A stretch of DNA of 64,000 nt from Nannocystis bainbridge (GCF_028368995.1 NZ_JAQNDL010000002.1:1671724-1735723), one strand, 5' to 3'; shown: positions 1-9,330, numbered from the stretch's first letter. Made by a program: numbers and translations. Notes: generated by a model not told the origin, from the letters alone.

Positions 1-858
<858 letters not shown>

Positions 859-866
859 CGCCGCCG

Positions 867-1358
867 TCACGCCTTGCCTCGCCGCGCCACCTGCTGCAGC
901 GGCACGAAGGTGCCGACCTTCGTGCACGCGTTCAGGCCGAAGCTGCGGCAGACGTCCGGCCGCGCCACGTGGACCGTGCAGCCGGCCGCGAAGAAGCGGC
1001 ACGGCCGCTCGCCGTTCGTGAGGTAGCCCGCCAGATCGTCCTGCTCCTCCTCGCTACCTTGCTTCGGATACAGGCCCAGCCCGCGGATCGTCGTGCCCAC
1101 GTGGCGCGCCAGGCGGCGCGCGTCGGTGCGGGTGATCGGCACCCTCAGGCTGGTGCAACACGTCCCCGCGCAGCTGTGACACAGCGCCAGCGCGCGTGTC
1201 ACGGCCCCGGTTTCCGGATCCACCGAGCTCTGCTCGTTCAGCGCCGTGACCGGGATCTTCGCCGCGCGCATCCGATTCGCCAGGCGCTGCAGCGCGACCA
1301 GAGGCACGTGGCCGACGTTCAGGTTCATCAGGGGCCCGAGGGGGTCGCGCGGCGGCAT
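867..1358 (-). CDS. YkgJ-family cysteine cluster protein
   Basis: Protein of 163 residues with the spaced cysteines of the YkgJ/UPF0153 zinc- or iron-chelating cluster: CHSCAGTCC near residue 60, then CRFFAAGC and VCRSFGLNAC toward the C-terminus. Family members bind metal, but a reaction has not been assigned that I know of. No signal peptide is seen. It is the first gene of a probable two-gene unit with the ABC ATPase downstream. It is divergent from the BI-1 gene, with 163 bp between the starts. Confidence 0.75.
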   Translation of the reverse strand: MPPRDPLGPLMNLNVGHVPLVALQRLANRMRAAKIPVTALNEQSSVDPETGAVTRALALCHSCAGTCCTSLRVPITRTDARRLARHVGTTIRGLGLYPKQGSEEEQDDLAGYLTNGERPCRFFAAGCTVHVARPDVCRSFGLNACTKVGTFVPLQQVARRGKA

Positions 1359-1484
1359 CGTGGGGGCTGTAGCGCACCTTGGAGCGTGACGCGAGCCTCG
1401 CCGCCCGGCGGGCTCGCGGACCCGCGCGGACTTGCTCCGGTGGTCGTCCCTGGCTAATCTCCTCCTCCGATCGCAATCTCAGGC

Positions 1485-1506
1485 ACCGTGGGACAGCTCC
1501 CACGGT
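1485..1506 (+). promoter_or_regulatory. Leader hairpin next to the ribosome binding site
   Basis: Perfect 9-bp stem ACCGTGGGA / TCCCACGGT with a CAGC loop. It ends one base before the GAGGAGG Shine-Dalgarno sequence of the BI-1 gene. Its position suggests an effect on translation or mRNA stability. There is no T-tract, so termination is unlikely. Confidence 0.4.
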
Positions 1507-1521
1507 CGAGGAGGCCGCCCC

Positions 1522-2250
1522 GTGACGTTCAACCAGCAACAGCAGCCGTATTACGCCGACCCCGCCACCCCCCAGGCCGCCCTCGCGGGCCGCGCCAAGT
1601 TCATCGAGCGCACGTACATCCACCTCGCCGGCGCGATCGCCCTGTTCGTCGCCCTCGAGTTCGTGCTCCTCCGGACACCGGCCACCCTGAAGCTGGCGAT
1701 GCAGATGACCGGCAGCCCGACCAGCTGGCTCGTGGTCCTCGGCCTCTTCATGTTGGTGGGCACCATCGCCACCCACATGGCCCAGTCCGCCCGCTCCAAG
1801 CCGATGCAGTACCTCGGCCTCGGACTCTACGTGGTCCTCGAGGCGATCATCTTCCTGCCCCTGCTGCTCGTCGCGCACATCCTGAGCGGGCCCGAGAACA
1901 ACATCATCCTCACCGCCGGCGTGACCACTCTGGCCACGTTCGCCGCGCTGACCGGCATCGTCCTGGCGACCAAGCGCGACTTCTCGTGGATGCGCTCGGC
2001 CCTGATGATCGTCAGCTTCGGCGTCCTCGGCCTGATCGTCGCAAGCCTCCTGTTCGGGTTCTCCCTCGGGCTCGGCTTCACGATCGGCATGATCATCCTG
2101 GCCGCCTGCTACATCCTCTACGACACCTCCAACGTGGTGCATCACTACGAGGAAGATCAGTACGTCTCCGCCTCGCTGGCCCTGTTCGCCTCCGTCGCGC
2201 TGATGTTCTGGTACGTCCTCCGCCTGCTCATCTCGCTCAACCGCGAGTGA
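1522..2250 (+). CDS. Bax inhibitor-1/YccA family membrane protein
   Basis: Protein of 242 residues with about seven hydrophobic segments, the acidic C-terminal region and the ILYDTSNVVHHY motif typical of BI-1 (UPF0005/YbhL/YccA) proteins. Members of this family are inner-membrane, calcium-leak-type or protease-modulating proteins; the exact role here is not shown. I chose the GTG at 1522 because GAGGAGG lies 7 nt upstream and the translated protein begins with a short hydrophilic, Gln-rich stretch. Longer in-frame extensions upstream run through the leader hairpin. A strong terminator follows the stop. Confidence 0.85.
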   Translation: MTFNQQQQPYYADPATPQAALAGRAKFIERTYIHLAGAIALFVALEFVLLRTPATLKLAMQMTGSPTSWLVVLGLFMLVGTIATHMAQSARSKPMQYLGLGLYVVLEAIIFLPLLLVAHILSGPENNIILTAGVTTLATFAALTGIVLATKRDFSWMRSALMIVSFGVLGLIVASLLFGFSLGLGFTIGMIILAACYILYDTSNVVHHYEEDQYVSASLALFASVALMFWYVLRLLISLNRE

Positions 2251-2273
2251 GCCCCGCCCACCGCGGCGCCTGA

Positions 2274-2310
2274 ACGGGCGCGGGTCTCCCCCGCGCCCGT
2301 TTCGCTTTCT
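2274..2310 (+). terminator. Rho-independent terminator after the BI-1 gene
   Basis: Perfect 11-bp GC-rich stem (2274-2284 with 2290-2300), loop TCTCC, followed by TTCGCTTTCT. Confidence 0.85.
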
Positions 2311-2595
2311 CCGCCGCGGCGCACGCACGCCCGGCGACCGGCTTCGCTGGCCTCCTCGGATCTGGCTCGCCCGCCCCGCGCCGATCGCCGCGGCGCCGCA
2401 CCTCCCGTTCCAGAGCACCGCCGCGCGCTCGAGTCCCTGCGCTCCGCTCGCCGCGGCGACTCTGCTCTACGCGTCGGTCCGGCGCGCCTCGCACGAACTT
2501 CGCGGGCCGCAGCTCGTGTCGCTGCGCTTGCTCGCTGCGGCGACTCACTTCTTCGCCCTTAAGTCACCACCGTCGAGCCGCTACAATCCGGAGTC
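2311..2595. other. Non-coding stretch upstream of the M1 peptidase
   Basis: No convincing gene. It holds two degenerate direct copies, about 100 bp apart, of a roughly 25-bp string ending in CGGCGACTC (around 2437-2462 and 2520-2543). The promoter of the peptidase gene must lie here, but I could not identify it. Confidence 0.4.
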
Positions 2596-4518
2596 TTGCC
2601 GCGCCTCCTCGTCGCCCTCGCCGCGTTCACCGTCACGGCCTGCTCCGCGCCTGCTCCGGCGACGCCGGTCGTCACCCCGCCGGCCACCGTCGTGCACCTC
2701 CCGACCGCTCCCCGTGCCGGCCGCGATCCGCACTCGTTCGCCCGCCCCGACGAGGTCCGCGTCGACGCCGTCGACCTCGACCTCACCGTCGATTTCGCGG
2801 CCCACGTCCTCCGCGGCAGCGCCACCCTCGCGCTCACCCGCACCGTCGCCGACGCCCCGCTGGTGCTCGACACCCGCGACCTGACCATCGAGCGCGTCGA
2901 GGCGCACCTGCCCGATCGGACAGACTGGGTGGCGACGACTCACGCGCTCGGCGGCACCCACCCCATCCTCGGCCAGGCCCTCACGATCGAGCTCCCGCCC
3001 GGTGCCGACCGCGTGCGCGTCCACTACCGCACCAGCCCCGCCAGCATCGGCCTGCAGTGGCTCGCCGCCGAGCAGACCAGCGACCGCGCCGGCGAATTCC
3101 TCTACACCCAGTCGCAGGCGATCCACGCCCGCTCGTGGGTCCCGTGCCAGGACAGCCCCGGGATCCGCGTCACCGTCGCCGCCCGGATCGCCGCGCCCGC
3201 GCCGTACCGGGCCGTCATGGCCGCCGAAGAGCTGTCTCACGAGACAGGTCCCGAAGGACATGTCCTGAGGACCTTCAAGCTCGACCAGCCGATCCCGGCC
3301 TACCTGCTCGCGCTCGCCGTCGGCCGGCTCGACTCGGCCCCGCTCGGCCCGCGCACCGCCGTGTGGGCCGAGCCCGGCGTGCTCTCGCGCGCCCGCGCCG
3401 AGTTCGCCGACCTCGAGGCCATGCTGACCGCCGCCGAGGCCGCCGTCGGCCCGTACCGCTGGGGCCGCTACGAGGTGCTCGTGCTGCCGGCCGCCTTCCC
3501 GTTCGGCGGCATGGAGAACCCGCGCGTCACCTTCGTCACCCCGACGATCCTCGCCGGCGATCGCTCGCTCGTGTCGCTGATCGCCCACGAGCTGGCCCAC
3601 GCCTGGTCCGGGAACCTGGTCACCAACGCCACCTGGCGCGATTTCTGGCTCAACGAGGGCTTCACGGTCTACATCGAGCGCCGGATCCTCGAGGCCATCT
3701 ACGGCCGCGAGCGCGCCGAGGTCGAGGCCGTGCTCGGCCGCGAGCACCTCGAGATCGAGCTCGCCGACATGTCCGAACGGCCAGGCGACCAGATCCTCCA
3801 CCTCGACCTCGCCGGCCGCGACCCTGACGACGCCGTCACCGACGTCGCCTACGAGAAGGGCGCCCTGTTCCTCCGCCGGCTCGAGCAGGCCTACGGCCGC
3901 GACGCCTTCGACCCGTTCGTCCGCGCCTGGTTCGATCGCCACGCATTCACCGGCCAGACCACCGAGGCCTTCCGCGCCTTCCTCGACGCCGAGCTCAAGG
4001 CTCCGCTGCTCGCCGGACAGACCGCCCCCGACATCGATCTCTGGCTCGAGGCGCCCGGGCTCCCCGAAGACGCGCCCCGGCCCCAGGCGGCCAGCCTCAC
4101 CGTCGCCGCCGACGCTGCGCGAGCCTTCGCGGCTGGCGGCAAGCCCGACACTCGCGCCTTCTCGCCCCTGCAGTGGATCCATTTCCTCCGCGCCGTGCCG
4201 CTGGTCGAGGGTCCGCGCCCGGCCGCCGCGCTCCTCGCCGAACTCGACGCCGCCTACCACTTCACGACCACCGGCAACGCCGAGCTGTTGTCCGAGTGGC
4301 TCGTCCTCGCCGCCCGTCACGGCTATCGCCCGGCCGACGCGCGGATCCGCGAGTTCCTCGTCGGCGTCGGCCGCCGCAAGTACGTCCTCCCGATCTACGA
4401 CGCGCTGCTCGCCACACCCGAGGGCGCCGCGCTCGCGCGCGAGATCTTCGCGGTCGCCCGTCCGGGCTACCACGCGATCACCCGCGGCAGCCTCGACGCC
4501 CTGCTCGGCGCGCCCTGA
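2596..4518 (+). CDS. M1-family aminopeptidase lipoprotein
   Basis: Zinc aminopeptidase of the M1 (leukotriene-A4-hydrolase/PepN) family, 640 residues. The exopeptidase motif GGMENP and the zinc site HELAHAWSGN...NEGFT are intact. The N-terminus is a short hydrophobic segment ending in the lipobox VTAC, so the enzyme is probably a membrane-anchored lipoprotein of the periplasm or cell surface. The start is a TTG at 2596, which places the signal peptide at the N-terminus; no strong Shine-Dalgarno sequence is visible, so the start is uncertain. Codons at 3231-3272 coincide with three in-phase 14-bp palindromic units, coding LSHETGPEGHVLRT in a variable loop just before the conserved PAYLLALAVG strand. 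Another unit lies at 3767-3780. Confidence 0.9.
   Translation: MPRLLVALAAFTVTACSAPAPATPVVTPPATVVHLPTAPRAGRDPHSFARPDEVRVDAVDLDLTVDFAAHVLRGSATLALTRTVADAPLVLDTRDLTIERVEAHLPDRTDWVATTHALGGTHPILGQALTIELPPGADRVRVHYRTSPASIGLQWLAAEQTSDRAGEFLYTQSQAIHARSWVPCQDSPGIRVTVAARIAAPAPYRAVMAAEELSHETGPEGHVLRTFKLDQPIPAYLLALAVGRLDSAPLGPRTAVWAEPGVLSRARAEFADLEAMLTAAEAAVGPYRWGRYEVLVLPAAFPFGGMENPRVTFVTPTILAGDRSLVSLIAHELAHAWSGNLVTNATWRDFWLNEGFTVYIERRILEAIYGRERAEVEAVLGREHLEIELADMSERPGDQILHLDLAGRDPDDAVTDVAYEKGALFLRRLEQAYGRDAFDPFVRAWFDRHAFTGQTTEAFRAFLDAELKAPLLAGQTAPDIDLWLEAPGLPEDAPRPQAASLTVAADAARAFAAGGKPDTRAFSPLQWIHFLRAVPLVEGPRPAAALLAELDAAYHFTTTGNAELLSEWLVLAARHGYRPADARIREFLVGVGRRKYVLPIYDALLATPEGAALAREIFAVARPGYHAITRGSLDALLGAP
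3231..3272 (+). repeat. Three in-phase 14-bp palindromic units inside the M1 peptidase gene
   Basis: Units begin at 3231, 3245 and 3259 (CTGTCTC, CAGGTCC and CATGTCC cores). Their total of 42 bp equals 14 codons, so the frame is kept. The third core is the full palindrome GGACATGTCC. Confidence 0.8.
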
Positions 4519-4523
4519 TCTTC

Positions 4524-4543
4524 ACATGTCCTTCGGGACATGT
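4524..4543 (+). terminator. Palindromic-unit hairpin with UUCG loop after the peptidase stop
   Basis: ACATGTCC and GGACATGT flank TTCG: an 8-bp stem closed by a C(UUCG)G tetraloop, 6 nt after the stop codon and followed by CATTTTC. It is one copy of the 14-bp repeat family and could act as a weak terminator or a 3' stabilising hairpin. Confidence 0.65.
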
Positions 4544-4555
4544 CATTTTCGGCGC

Positions 4556-4589
4556 AAAAAAAAGCGCGCGTCAGTTGTCTGACGCGCGC
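4556..4589 (-). terminator. Strong Rho-independent terminator, minus strand
   Basis: Perfect 11-bp stem (4564-4574 with 4579-4589) with a 4-nt loop. Read on the minus strand it is followed by eight T. It lies about 350 nt beyond the stop of the choice-of-anchor L gene. Confidence 0.85.
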
Positions 4590-4938
4590 CGCGGCGGAGC
4601 ACCCCCCAGTGCTCCGACGCACCACTACACAAGAATGTCCGAGACTCGACGAGACCCCCGCGGACTCCAGGGCGCGACGATGACGTGCGCCCGTCGATGC
4701 AAGCGGTGTTCGGACCCCCCATACAACCCCCGCCGTGATCGGAAGTCGCGGGGCTCGGCGAGTTCGGACTGTGGACCGCGGCACTCTGCGCTGCCGCTCG
4801 GGCAGACGCGGAGAGGAAGAGCGCTCCGGGCGGACCCGAGGCGCGAGCTTCGTGCGTGGCTCACATCCCTTTCATGTCCGGAGCCTCGACCGTCCTTCAC
4901 GGTCTTCGAAGATTTTTTTCGAGTCCGAAGAATTTTCT
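4590..4938. other. Non-coding stretch between a minus-strand stop and its distant terminator
   Basis: No credible protein gene. It holds a GGAGCAC/GTGCTCC hairpin near 4595 and, near 4895-4920, a GACCGT/ACGGTC stem followed a few bases later by seven T on the plus strand. It is either a long 3' untranslated region or a small-RNA locus. Confidence 0.4.
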
Positions 4939-6108
4939 TCAGACGCTCGCGGGAGGCGGCGCGCACAGCCAGCGGACGCCGTCGAGGAGCACCGCGCTGT
5001 CGACGATCGGGTCACCGACGTCGAACAGCGCGAACACGACCTCGATCGACTCGCCGGGGTTGAGCCCGACCTCGCCCTCGTACCACGCGGTCCCGGCGTG
5101 CCCCTCGAAGGCGAACCCACGCAGCGGAATGTCCGGACACTCGTCACCGCAGGCCATGGGCATCGGGTCGAGCTTGATCTCGTACGGCAGGGTCTCGGCC
5201 GCGATCGGGTTGCCGTCGGGATCGAGGGCGATGTTGCCGGTGTAGCGCTCGCTCGCCACCCAGGCGATGAACATGTCGTTGTGCCCGCCCGGGAAGCGCG
5301 GCGGGTACTCCGAGGTCAAGAACGCGAAGTCGAACGCCAGACCGGTCGTGAACCACGGCGCCACCGCCGAGAAGCGCAGCTCCGTATAGTCGTAGGCCAT
5401 CCGCGGATCGCCGCCGAGGGCCCACTGGGCCTCGACCGTCTCGCTGCAGTCGCCGGGGCCGGGCGGCTTCTCGTTGGCCTCGCACTCCACCGGCGTCGTC
5501 ACGATCGGCGGCGGCAACTGCGGCAGGTCGTTCCCTGGCCAGTCGGTCGACGGGCACGTCTGCGTGACCGGACAGTTGCCCAGGCTCGGCATCTGCGGCA
5601 GCGTCAGCAGCAGATGCTCGGCGTCGCCGGTCGACAGCACCACGCGACGTGAGCCCTCGGTCGGCGCGAACACGTCCGTGGTCCCGAGCTGCTCCGAGAC
5701 CACCCGACGCGAGCCATCCGGGCCCGTCCACGTCAACGCGCCCTCGGTCTGCAGCCCGCCCTCACAGTTGATGCCGAGCGCGCGGTCGATGTCCTCGCTG
5801 TCCGCGTCGCACGCCACCAACGCCGTCGAGCAGAACTCCCACGGCTCGGGCTCGCCGACGTCGAAGCCGAAGTCCGGCGGGGCCAGCGGGTCGGTCGTCA
5901 GCGCCTCGCCGCTGCTGGTCGAGTCCTCTTCCGGACCTGGCTCTTGGGTCATCTGATCGTTGGCGTCCGAGGACTTGGTGGCCTCGCTCGTCCCCGCATC
6001 GTCGCTGCCCGCGTCCTTGACGAAGACCGTCACGAGACAGCCGCTCTCGAGCAGGCATGCCGCGGCCACGATCAGCGCAGAGTGGGGGGAGCGCACTTTG
6101 GCGAGCAT
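4939..6108 (-). CDS. Choice-of-anchor L domain lipoprotein
   Basis: Exported protein of 389 residues. The N-terminal hydrophobic segment ends in LESGC, a plausible lipobox, followed by an acidic Ser/Thr-rich linker (about residues 33-70) and a Cys-containing folded region. The C-terminal half carries the choice-of-anchor L signature: DYTELRF, DFAFLTSEYP, NDMFIAW, then GESIEVVFALFD and VLLDGVRW. It is clearly paralogous to the protein at 33213-34427. Function is unknown; family members are secreted or surface proteins. ATG 6108 is chosen because it places the signal peptide at the N-terminus. Confidence 0.8.
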   Translation of the reverse strand: MLAKVRSPHSALIVAAACLLESGCLVTVFVKDAGSDDAGTSEATKSSDANDQMTQEPGPEEDSTSSGEALTTDPLAPPDFGFDVGEPEPWEFCSTALVACDADSEDIDRALGINCEGGLQTEGALTWTGPDGSRRVVSEQLGTTDVFAPTEGSRRVVLSTGDAEHLLLTLPQMPSLGNCPVTQTCPSTDWPGNDLPQLPPPIVTTPVECEANEKPPGPGDCSETVEAQWALGGDPRMAYDYTELRFSAVAPWFTTGLAFDFAFLTSEYPPRFPGGHNDMFIAWVASERYTGNIALDPDGNPIAAETLPYEIKLDPMPMACGDECPDIPLRGFAFEGHAGTAWYEGEVGLNPGESIEVVFALFDVGDPIVDSAVLLDGVRWLCAPPPASV

Positions 6109-6196
6109 GCCACCGGAGTCAACTCACGGCACCTCGCCAGCGGCGGCCCGGCATGTGAGATCTGTGGCGAACGCGGACGATTCCGCCCGCTCGCGC

Positions 6197-6985
6197 TCAC
6201 GGTCGGTCCAGCGCCTCGCGCACCTGGGCCGCGTAGGGCCCGTTCGGGTAGCGGGTCAGGAAGCCCGCTGCGCGCCGTTCTGCCTCGTTCCGACGATTCA
6301 GCTCGAACAGAGCCAGCACCGCCACGCCCTCCCATTCCTGGGCGAACTGCCCGGCCTTGAACTCGGCCGCCCCCGCCTCGGCTCGGGACAGCGCCTCGGC
6401 CGGATCGCGCCCGAGGAACCCGCGGGCGGTCTGCAGGCCGCGAGCCTCGCGGAGGTAGTCGGCCGAGCCGACACCGCCGCGACCCGCCCCGCGCGCGGCC
6501 GACTTGCCGGCGCGCACCTTTTTGGCGTCGCCGCGGGCCGCCGTCGGGGCTGGCTTTTCGGACATGTCGTCGGCGGCCTCTTCGGGGGCCGGCGCTTCGA
6601 CTGGCCTTTGGGACATGTCCTGAACGACAGCCTGGGGCGCGCGCGGAGCCGGCGCTCGATCTGTCTCGGGAGACATGTCCGGAGAGACAGCCGTACGCGC
6701 CGCCCCGACGCTGTCGAGGACCGGCACCGGCGCCGGCGCCTCGGGCCGCGACAGCCACAGCCCGCCGCCGATGAGCCCCCCGAGGATCAGCGCCCCGATC
6801 CCGAACGCGCTGGCGCCCCAGCCGGACGAGGCCGCGCTGGCGCCCTTGGCCAGCGAGGCTTCGAAGCGGGCCGCGCCGGCGCCGGCGTCGTAGGGCACGC
6901 GTTGGCGAGCGGCAGCGGCGAGGTCGCGGCGCAAGCCGGCGGAGGCCGACACGTCGTCGAGGAGGCGGGTGGGCTCTTGGGTCAT
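6197..6985 (-). CDS. Membrane-anchored putative anti-sigma/regulatory protein with TPR-like C-terminus
   Basis: Protein of 262 residues. The first 50 are cytoplasmic-looking (MTQEPTRLLDDVSAS), then one membrane helix lies at about residues 56-75, then a Pro/Ala-rich linker, then a helical TPR-like region (YLREARGL to YAAQVREAL) rich in Ala. Its ATG overlaps the stop of the sigma-factor gene (ATGA at 6982-6985), which argues for an anti-sigma-type partner, although no zinc-binding HxxxCxxC motif is present. The linker repeats the tripeptide DMS three times, each coded by a palindromic unit at 6549-6691. Identity is inferred from position. Confidence 0.65.
   Translation of the reverse strand: MTQEPTRLLDDVSASAGLRRDLAAAARQRVPYDAGAGAARFEASLAKGASAASSGWGASAFGIGALILGGLIGGGLWLSRPEAPAPVPVLDSVGAARTAVSPDMSPETDRAPAPRAPQAVVQDMSQRPVEAPAPEEAADDMSEKPAPTAARGDAKKVRAGKSAARGAGRGGVGSADYLREARGLQTARGFLGRDPAEALSRAEAGAAEFKAGQFAQEWEGVAVLALFELNRRNEAERRAAGFLTRYPNGPYAAQVREALDRP
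6549..6691 (-). repeat. Three separate palindromic-unit groups in the anti-sigma linker
   Basis: CATGTC cores at 6563, 6614 and 6674. Each is preceded exactly 14 bp earlier by a CTGGCT-, CTGGCC- or CTGTCT-type half-unit, and the latter two are followed 14 bp later by CAGCC. All are read in the same frame and give Asp-Met-Ser. Confidence 0.75.
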
Positions 6986-7578
6986 GAAGTCACCGTTTGC
7001 GAGCGGGCGAGCGGTCGAGGCGGCCCGGCGACGAGGCGGGCGTGGGCCTCCATGAATTGCTTGCGGGCCTTGTGTAGCCGCGAATACACCGTTCCGATGG
7101 GGATCCCCAGGCCTGCGGCGATGGCCTCGCAGCTCTCGCCCTCGAGCTCGAAGAGGATGAACACGGCGCGCTTGCCCTCTTCCAGGGTGTCGAGCGCCTG
7201 CTGCACGCGGCGCAGGGCCTCGCTGGCCTCGGCCTGCTCGCCAGGAGAGCTGCCGGCCTGCGCCGACGCGGCGGCGACGGCCTCGGTGTCGGCGTCTTCC
7301 CACGACCGTCGCAGCTTGCGACGGCTCGCCGACACCACCCGCAGCGTGATCTCGGCCAGCCACGTGGTCGGCCGCGCCGGGCCCGGCACGAAGCCTCCGC
7401 GGCGGTGAGCCACCAGGAAGACCTCCTGCACCACGTCGTCGACCTCGGGTCGACCGACCCCGAGGCGGATCGCGAAGTTGGCGACGAACTCCGCATGATC
7501 GCGGAACAGGCGCGCCGCATCGAGGACCTGAGGGCCGTCACGCTTGGCTGTATGTCGCGTGTCCGTCAAATCCTTCAC
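6982..7578 (-). CDS. ECF-type sigma-70 family RNA polymerase sigma factor
   Basis: Protein of 198 residues with a region 2 helix set (FRDHAEFVANFA, then PEVDDVVQEVFLVAH) and region 4 helix-turn-helix (EAIAAGLGIPIGTVYSRLHKARK), which is diagnostic for ECF sigma factors. The GTG at 7578 is chosen because it overlaps the stop of the upstream gene as GTGA (7575-7578), implying translational coupling. The downstream membrane protein overlaps by ATGA. The target promoters are not evident. A sigma gene in the middle of such an operon, after an exported protein, is an unusual order. Confidence 0.88.
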   Translation of the reverse strand: MKDLTDTRHTAKRDGPQVLDAARLFRDHAEFVANFAIRLGVGRPEVDDVVQEVFLVAHRRGGFVPGPARPTTWLAEITLRVVSASRRKLRRSWEDADTEAVAAASAQAGSSPGEQAEASEALRRVQQALDTLEEGKRAVFILFELEGESCEAIAAGLGIPIGTVYSRLHKARKQFMEAHARLVAGPPRPLARSQTVTS

Positions 7579-8576
7579 CGGATCGTGAACGCTATGCCCA
7601 GACTCACCATGGCGCCCACGGGCGGCACCGGCAGCGATTCCCCGACCATATCTTGTTTGCTCGGATCGCGCTCGGCGAGCACCGGCCGCACCACGGGCAC
7701 CACGAGGTCGAACGCCAGGTCGAGCGCGAAGCGTTTGGTCGCCCAGACCCTCAGCTCGGGCGCCACCATCAACGCCACATAGGGCGCCACCGCGGCCTGC
7801 ACCCCGGGCGTCTTCGCGCCGCTCTGCAGGGCCCCGGCGGCTGGCCCGAAGCACAGGCGAGGCCGCACTCGCGGACGTGCAAGCGCGGCACAGACATCGA
7901 TCCGGCCGCCGACGAGGCTCGGCCGCAGCTCCGTGTCCGCGTCGAGCGCGCGAACCCCTCCGTAGCCGCCGAACAGCCCCGCGCGCAGGTCCACCCACCT
8001 GCGCCATCCGAGCTCGAGCTGGGCCCCGCCGCCACCCGCCAGTCCCGGCAGCACCCCGATCCACACGCCGCCGCGCACCGCCGCGACCACCGACACCGAA
8101 GCGCGGCGCGGCGGCGTCTCGCTCGCGTCACCTCGTCGCGCGCGTCGCTGCAGCGGCGGCCGCTCCGGCTCTTGCGCCTGCGGCACGCTCCCCTCGCCTG
8201 CCTCGATCACCTCGTAGCCGAGCCCCTCGAGCACCGCCGCGTCGACCGCGATGGCGATCGCCAACCCGACCAGCGCATGCAGGTCGCTGCACGTCGGTCG
8301 CGGCGGATCCAGCGTGCGCTCCACGAGTTCGCCGCGGATCTCGAGCGCGATGGCTACCGAGTGCGGCCGCGTCGGATCGCCGCGGACATCGATGCGAGCG
8401 ACCGACGCGTCGATCGTGTCGCGTCCGAGCCACGTCGTCGCCGCGTCCGCGAGCGCCTCGCTCGTCAGGCACGTCGCGCCCGGTTCGACGCGCAGCGCCT
8501 CCCGCAGCGGCCGCGGGGGCGGAGGCGCCGACGCCGGCGTGAGCAGCACGCCGGCGGTGAACAGAGCGACGAGCAC
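7575..8576 (-). CDS. Hypothetical exported protein, first gene of the sigma-factor operon
   Basis: Protein of 333 residues that I do not recognise. It begins with a signal-peptide-like segment (LVALFTAGVLLTPASA), followed by a region with conserved-looking TCLTSEALADAA and TCSDLHALVGLAIAIAVDA, then an Arg/Pro-rich linker. The C-terminal 180 residues are Gly-rich with alternating hydrophobic residues and end in IAFTIR, suggesting an outer-membrane beta-barrel-like domain. Coupling to the sigma gene suggests an envelope component whose level is tied to the sigma response. The start codon is uncertain. Confidence 0.65.
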   Translation of the reverse strand: MLVALFTAGVLLTPASAPPPPRPLREALRVEPGATCLTSEALADAATTWLGRDTIDASVARIDVRGDPTRPHSVAIALEIRGELVERTLDPPRPTCSDLHALVGLAIAIAVDAAVLEGLGYEVIEAGEGSVPQAQEPERPPLQRRARRGDASETPPRRASVSVVAAVRGGVWIGVLPGLAGGGGAQLELGWRRWVDLRAGLFGGYGGVRALDADTELRPSLVGGRIDVCAALARPRVRPRLCFGPAAGALQSGAKTPGVQAAVAPYVALMVAPELRVWATKRFALDLAFDLVVPVVRPVLAERDPSKQDMVGESLPVPPVGAMVSLGIAFTIR

Positions 8577-8640
8577 CGCGCCCAGGATGCGTCGCCTGGC
8601 CCGCGCCTGGCCAGTCGCATCTCGTGGTAAGGTCGCGGCG

Positions 8641-9330
8641 ATGCAGCAAAAACGCGTCGGAGTCGTCCTGACCGGCTGCGGCTACCTCGACGGGGCCGAG
8701 ATCACCGAGGCCGTCCTCACCCTCTACTTCCTCGAGCGCGCCGGTCTGGAGCCTCGCTGCTTCGCCCCCGATCGTCCGCAGATGCACGTCGTCGATCACC
8801 TCACCGGCCAGCCCACCGGCGAGACCCGCAACGTCCTCGTCGAAGCGGCGCGGATCGCCCGCGGCAAGGTCGAGCCGCTCGATCGCGCGCGCATGGACGA
8901 GCTCGACGCCCTCGTGCTGCCGGGCGGCTTCGGCGTCGCCAAGAACCTCAGCGACTTCGCCTCCCGCGGCCCCGAGGCCGACATCGAGCCCGAGCTCGTG
9001 CGCCTGGTCGGCGAGGCCCTCTCGCGCGCCAAGCCGCTGGTCGCCATCTGCATCAGCCCTGCGATCCTCGCCGCCGCCCTGCACAAGCTCGGCATCGGCG
9101 GCGCCCGCCTCACCATCGGCGACGACGCCGGCACCGCGGCGGCCATCACCGCGCTCGGCGGCCGTCACGAGGCCTGCCCCGTCGAGCGCGCGGTCGTCGA
9201 CGAGCGCCACCGCATCGTCTCCACGCCGGCCTACATGCTCGGCCCCGGCCCGCGCGACGTCGGCGCCGGCATCGAACAGGCGATTGCGACCCTCGCCGGC
9301 TGGCTGCGCGGCGCGACCGGCCCCGTGTAA
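8641..9330 (+). CDS. elbB: Isoprenoid biosynthesis glyoxalase ElbB (DJ-1/PfpI superfamily)
   Basis: Protein of 229 residues matching ElbB (SCRP-27A) from end to end: N-terminal VGVVLTGCGYLDGAEI with adjacent ETRNVLVEAARIARG, central LVLPGGFGVAKNLSDFA and the nucleophile region AICISPAI with Cys. In E. coli the protein is linked to isoprenoid pathway yield and has glyoxalase-III-like activity in vitro. It is cytoplasmic. The start at 8641 has GGTAAGG upstream. The gene is divergent from the sigma operon, with 64 bp between starts. Confidence 0.92.
   Translation: MQQKRVGVVLTGCGYLDGAEITEAVLTLYFLERAGLEPRCFAPDRPQMHVVDHLTGQPTGETRNVLVEAARIARGKVEPLDRARMDELDALVLPGGFGVAKNLSDFASRGPEADIEPELVRLVGEALSRAKPLVAICISPAILAAALHKLGIGGARLTIGDDAGTAAAITALGGRHEACPVERAVVDERHRIVSTPAYMLGPGPRDVGAGIEQAIATLAGWLRGATGPV

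Noticed and set aside
5270..5280. ACATGTC at 5271 and near 34088 in the choice-of-anchor L genes
   Set aside because: Both encode the conserved NDM tripeptide of the domain and lack a second phased unit.
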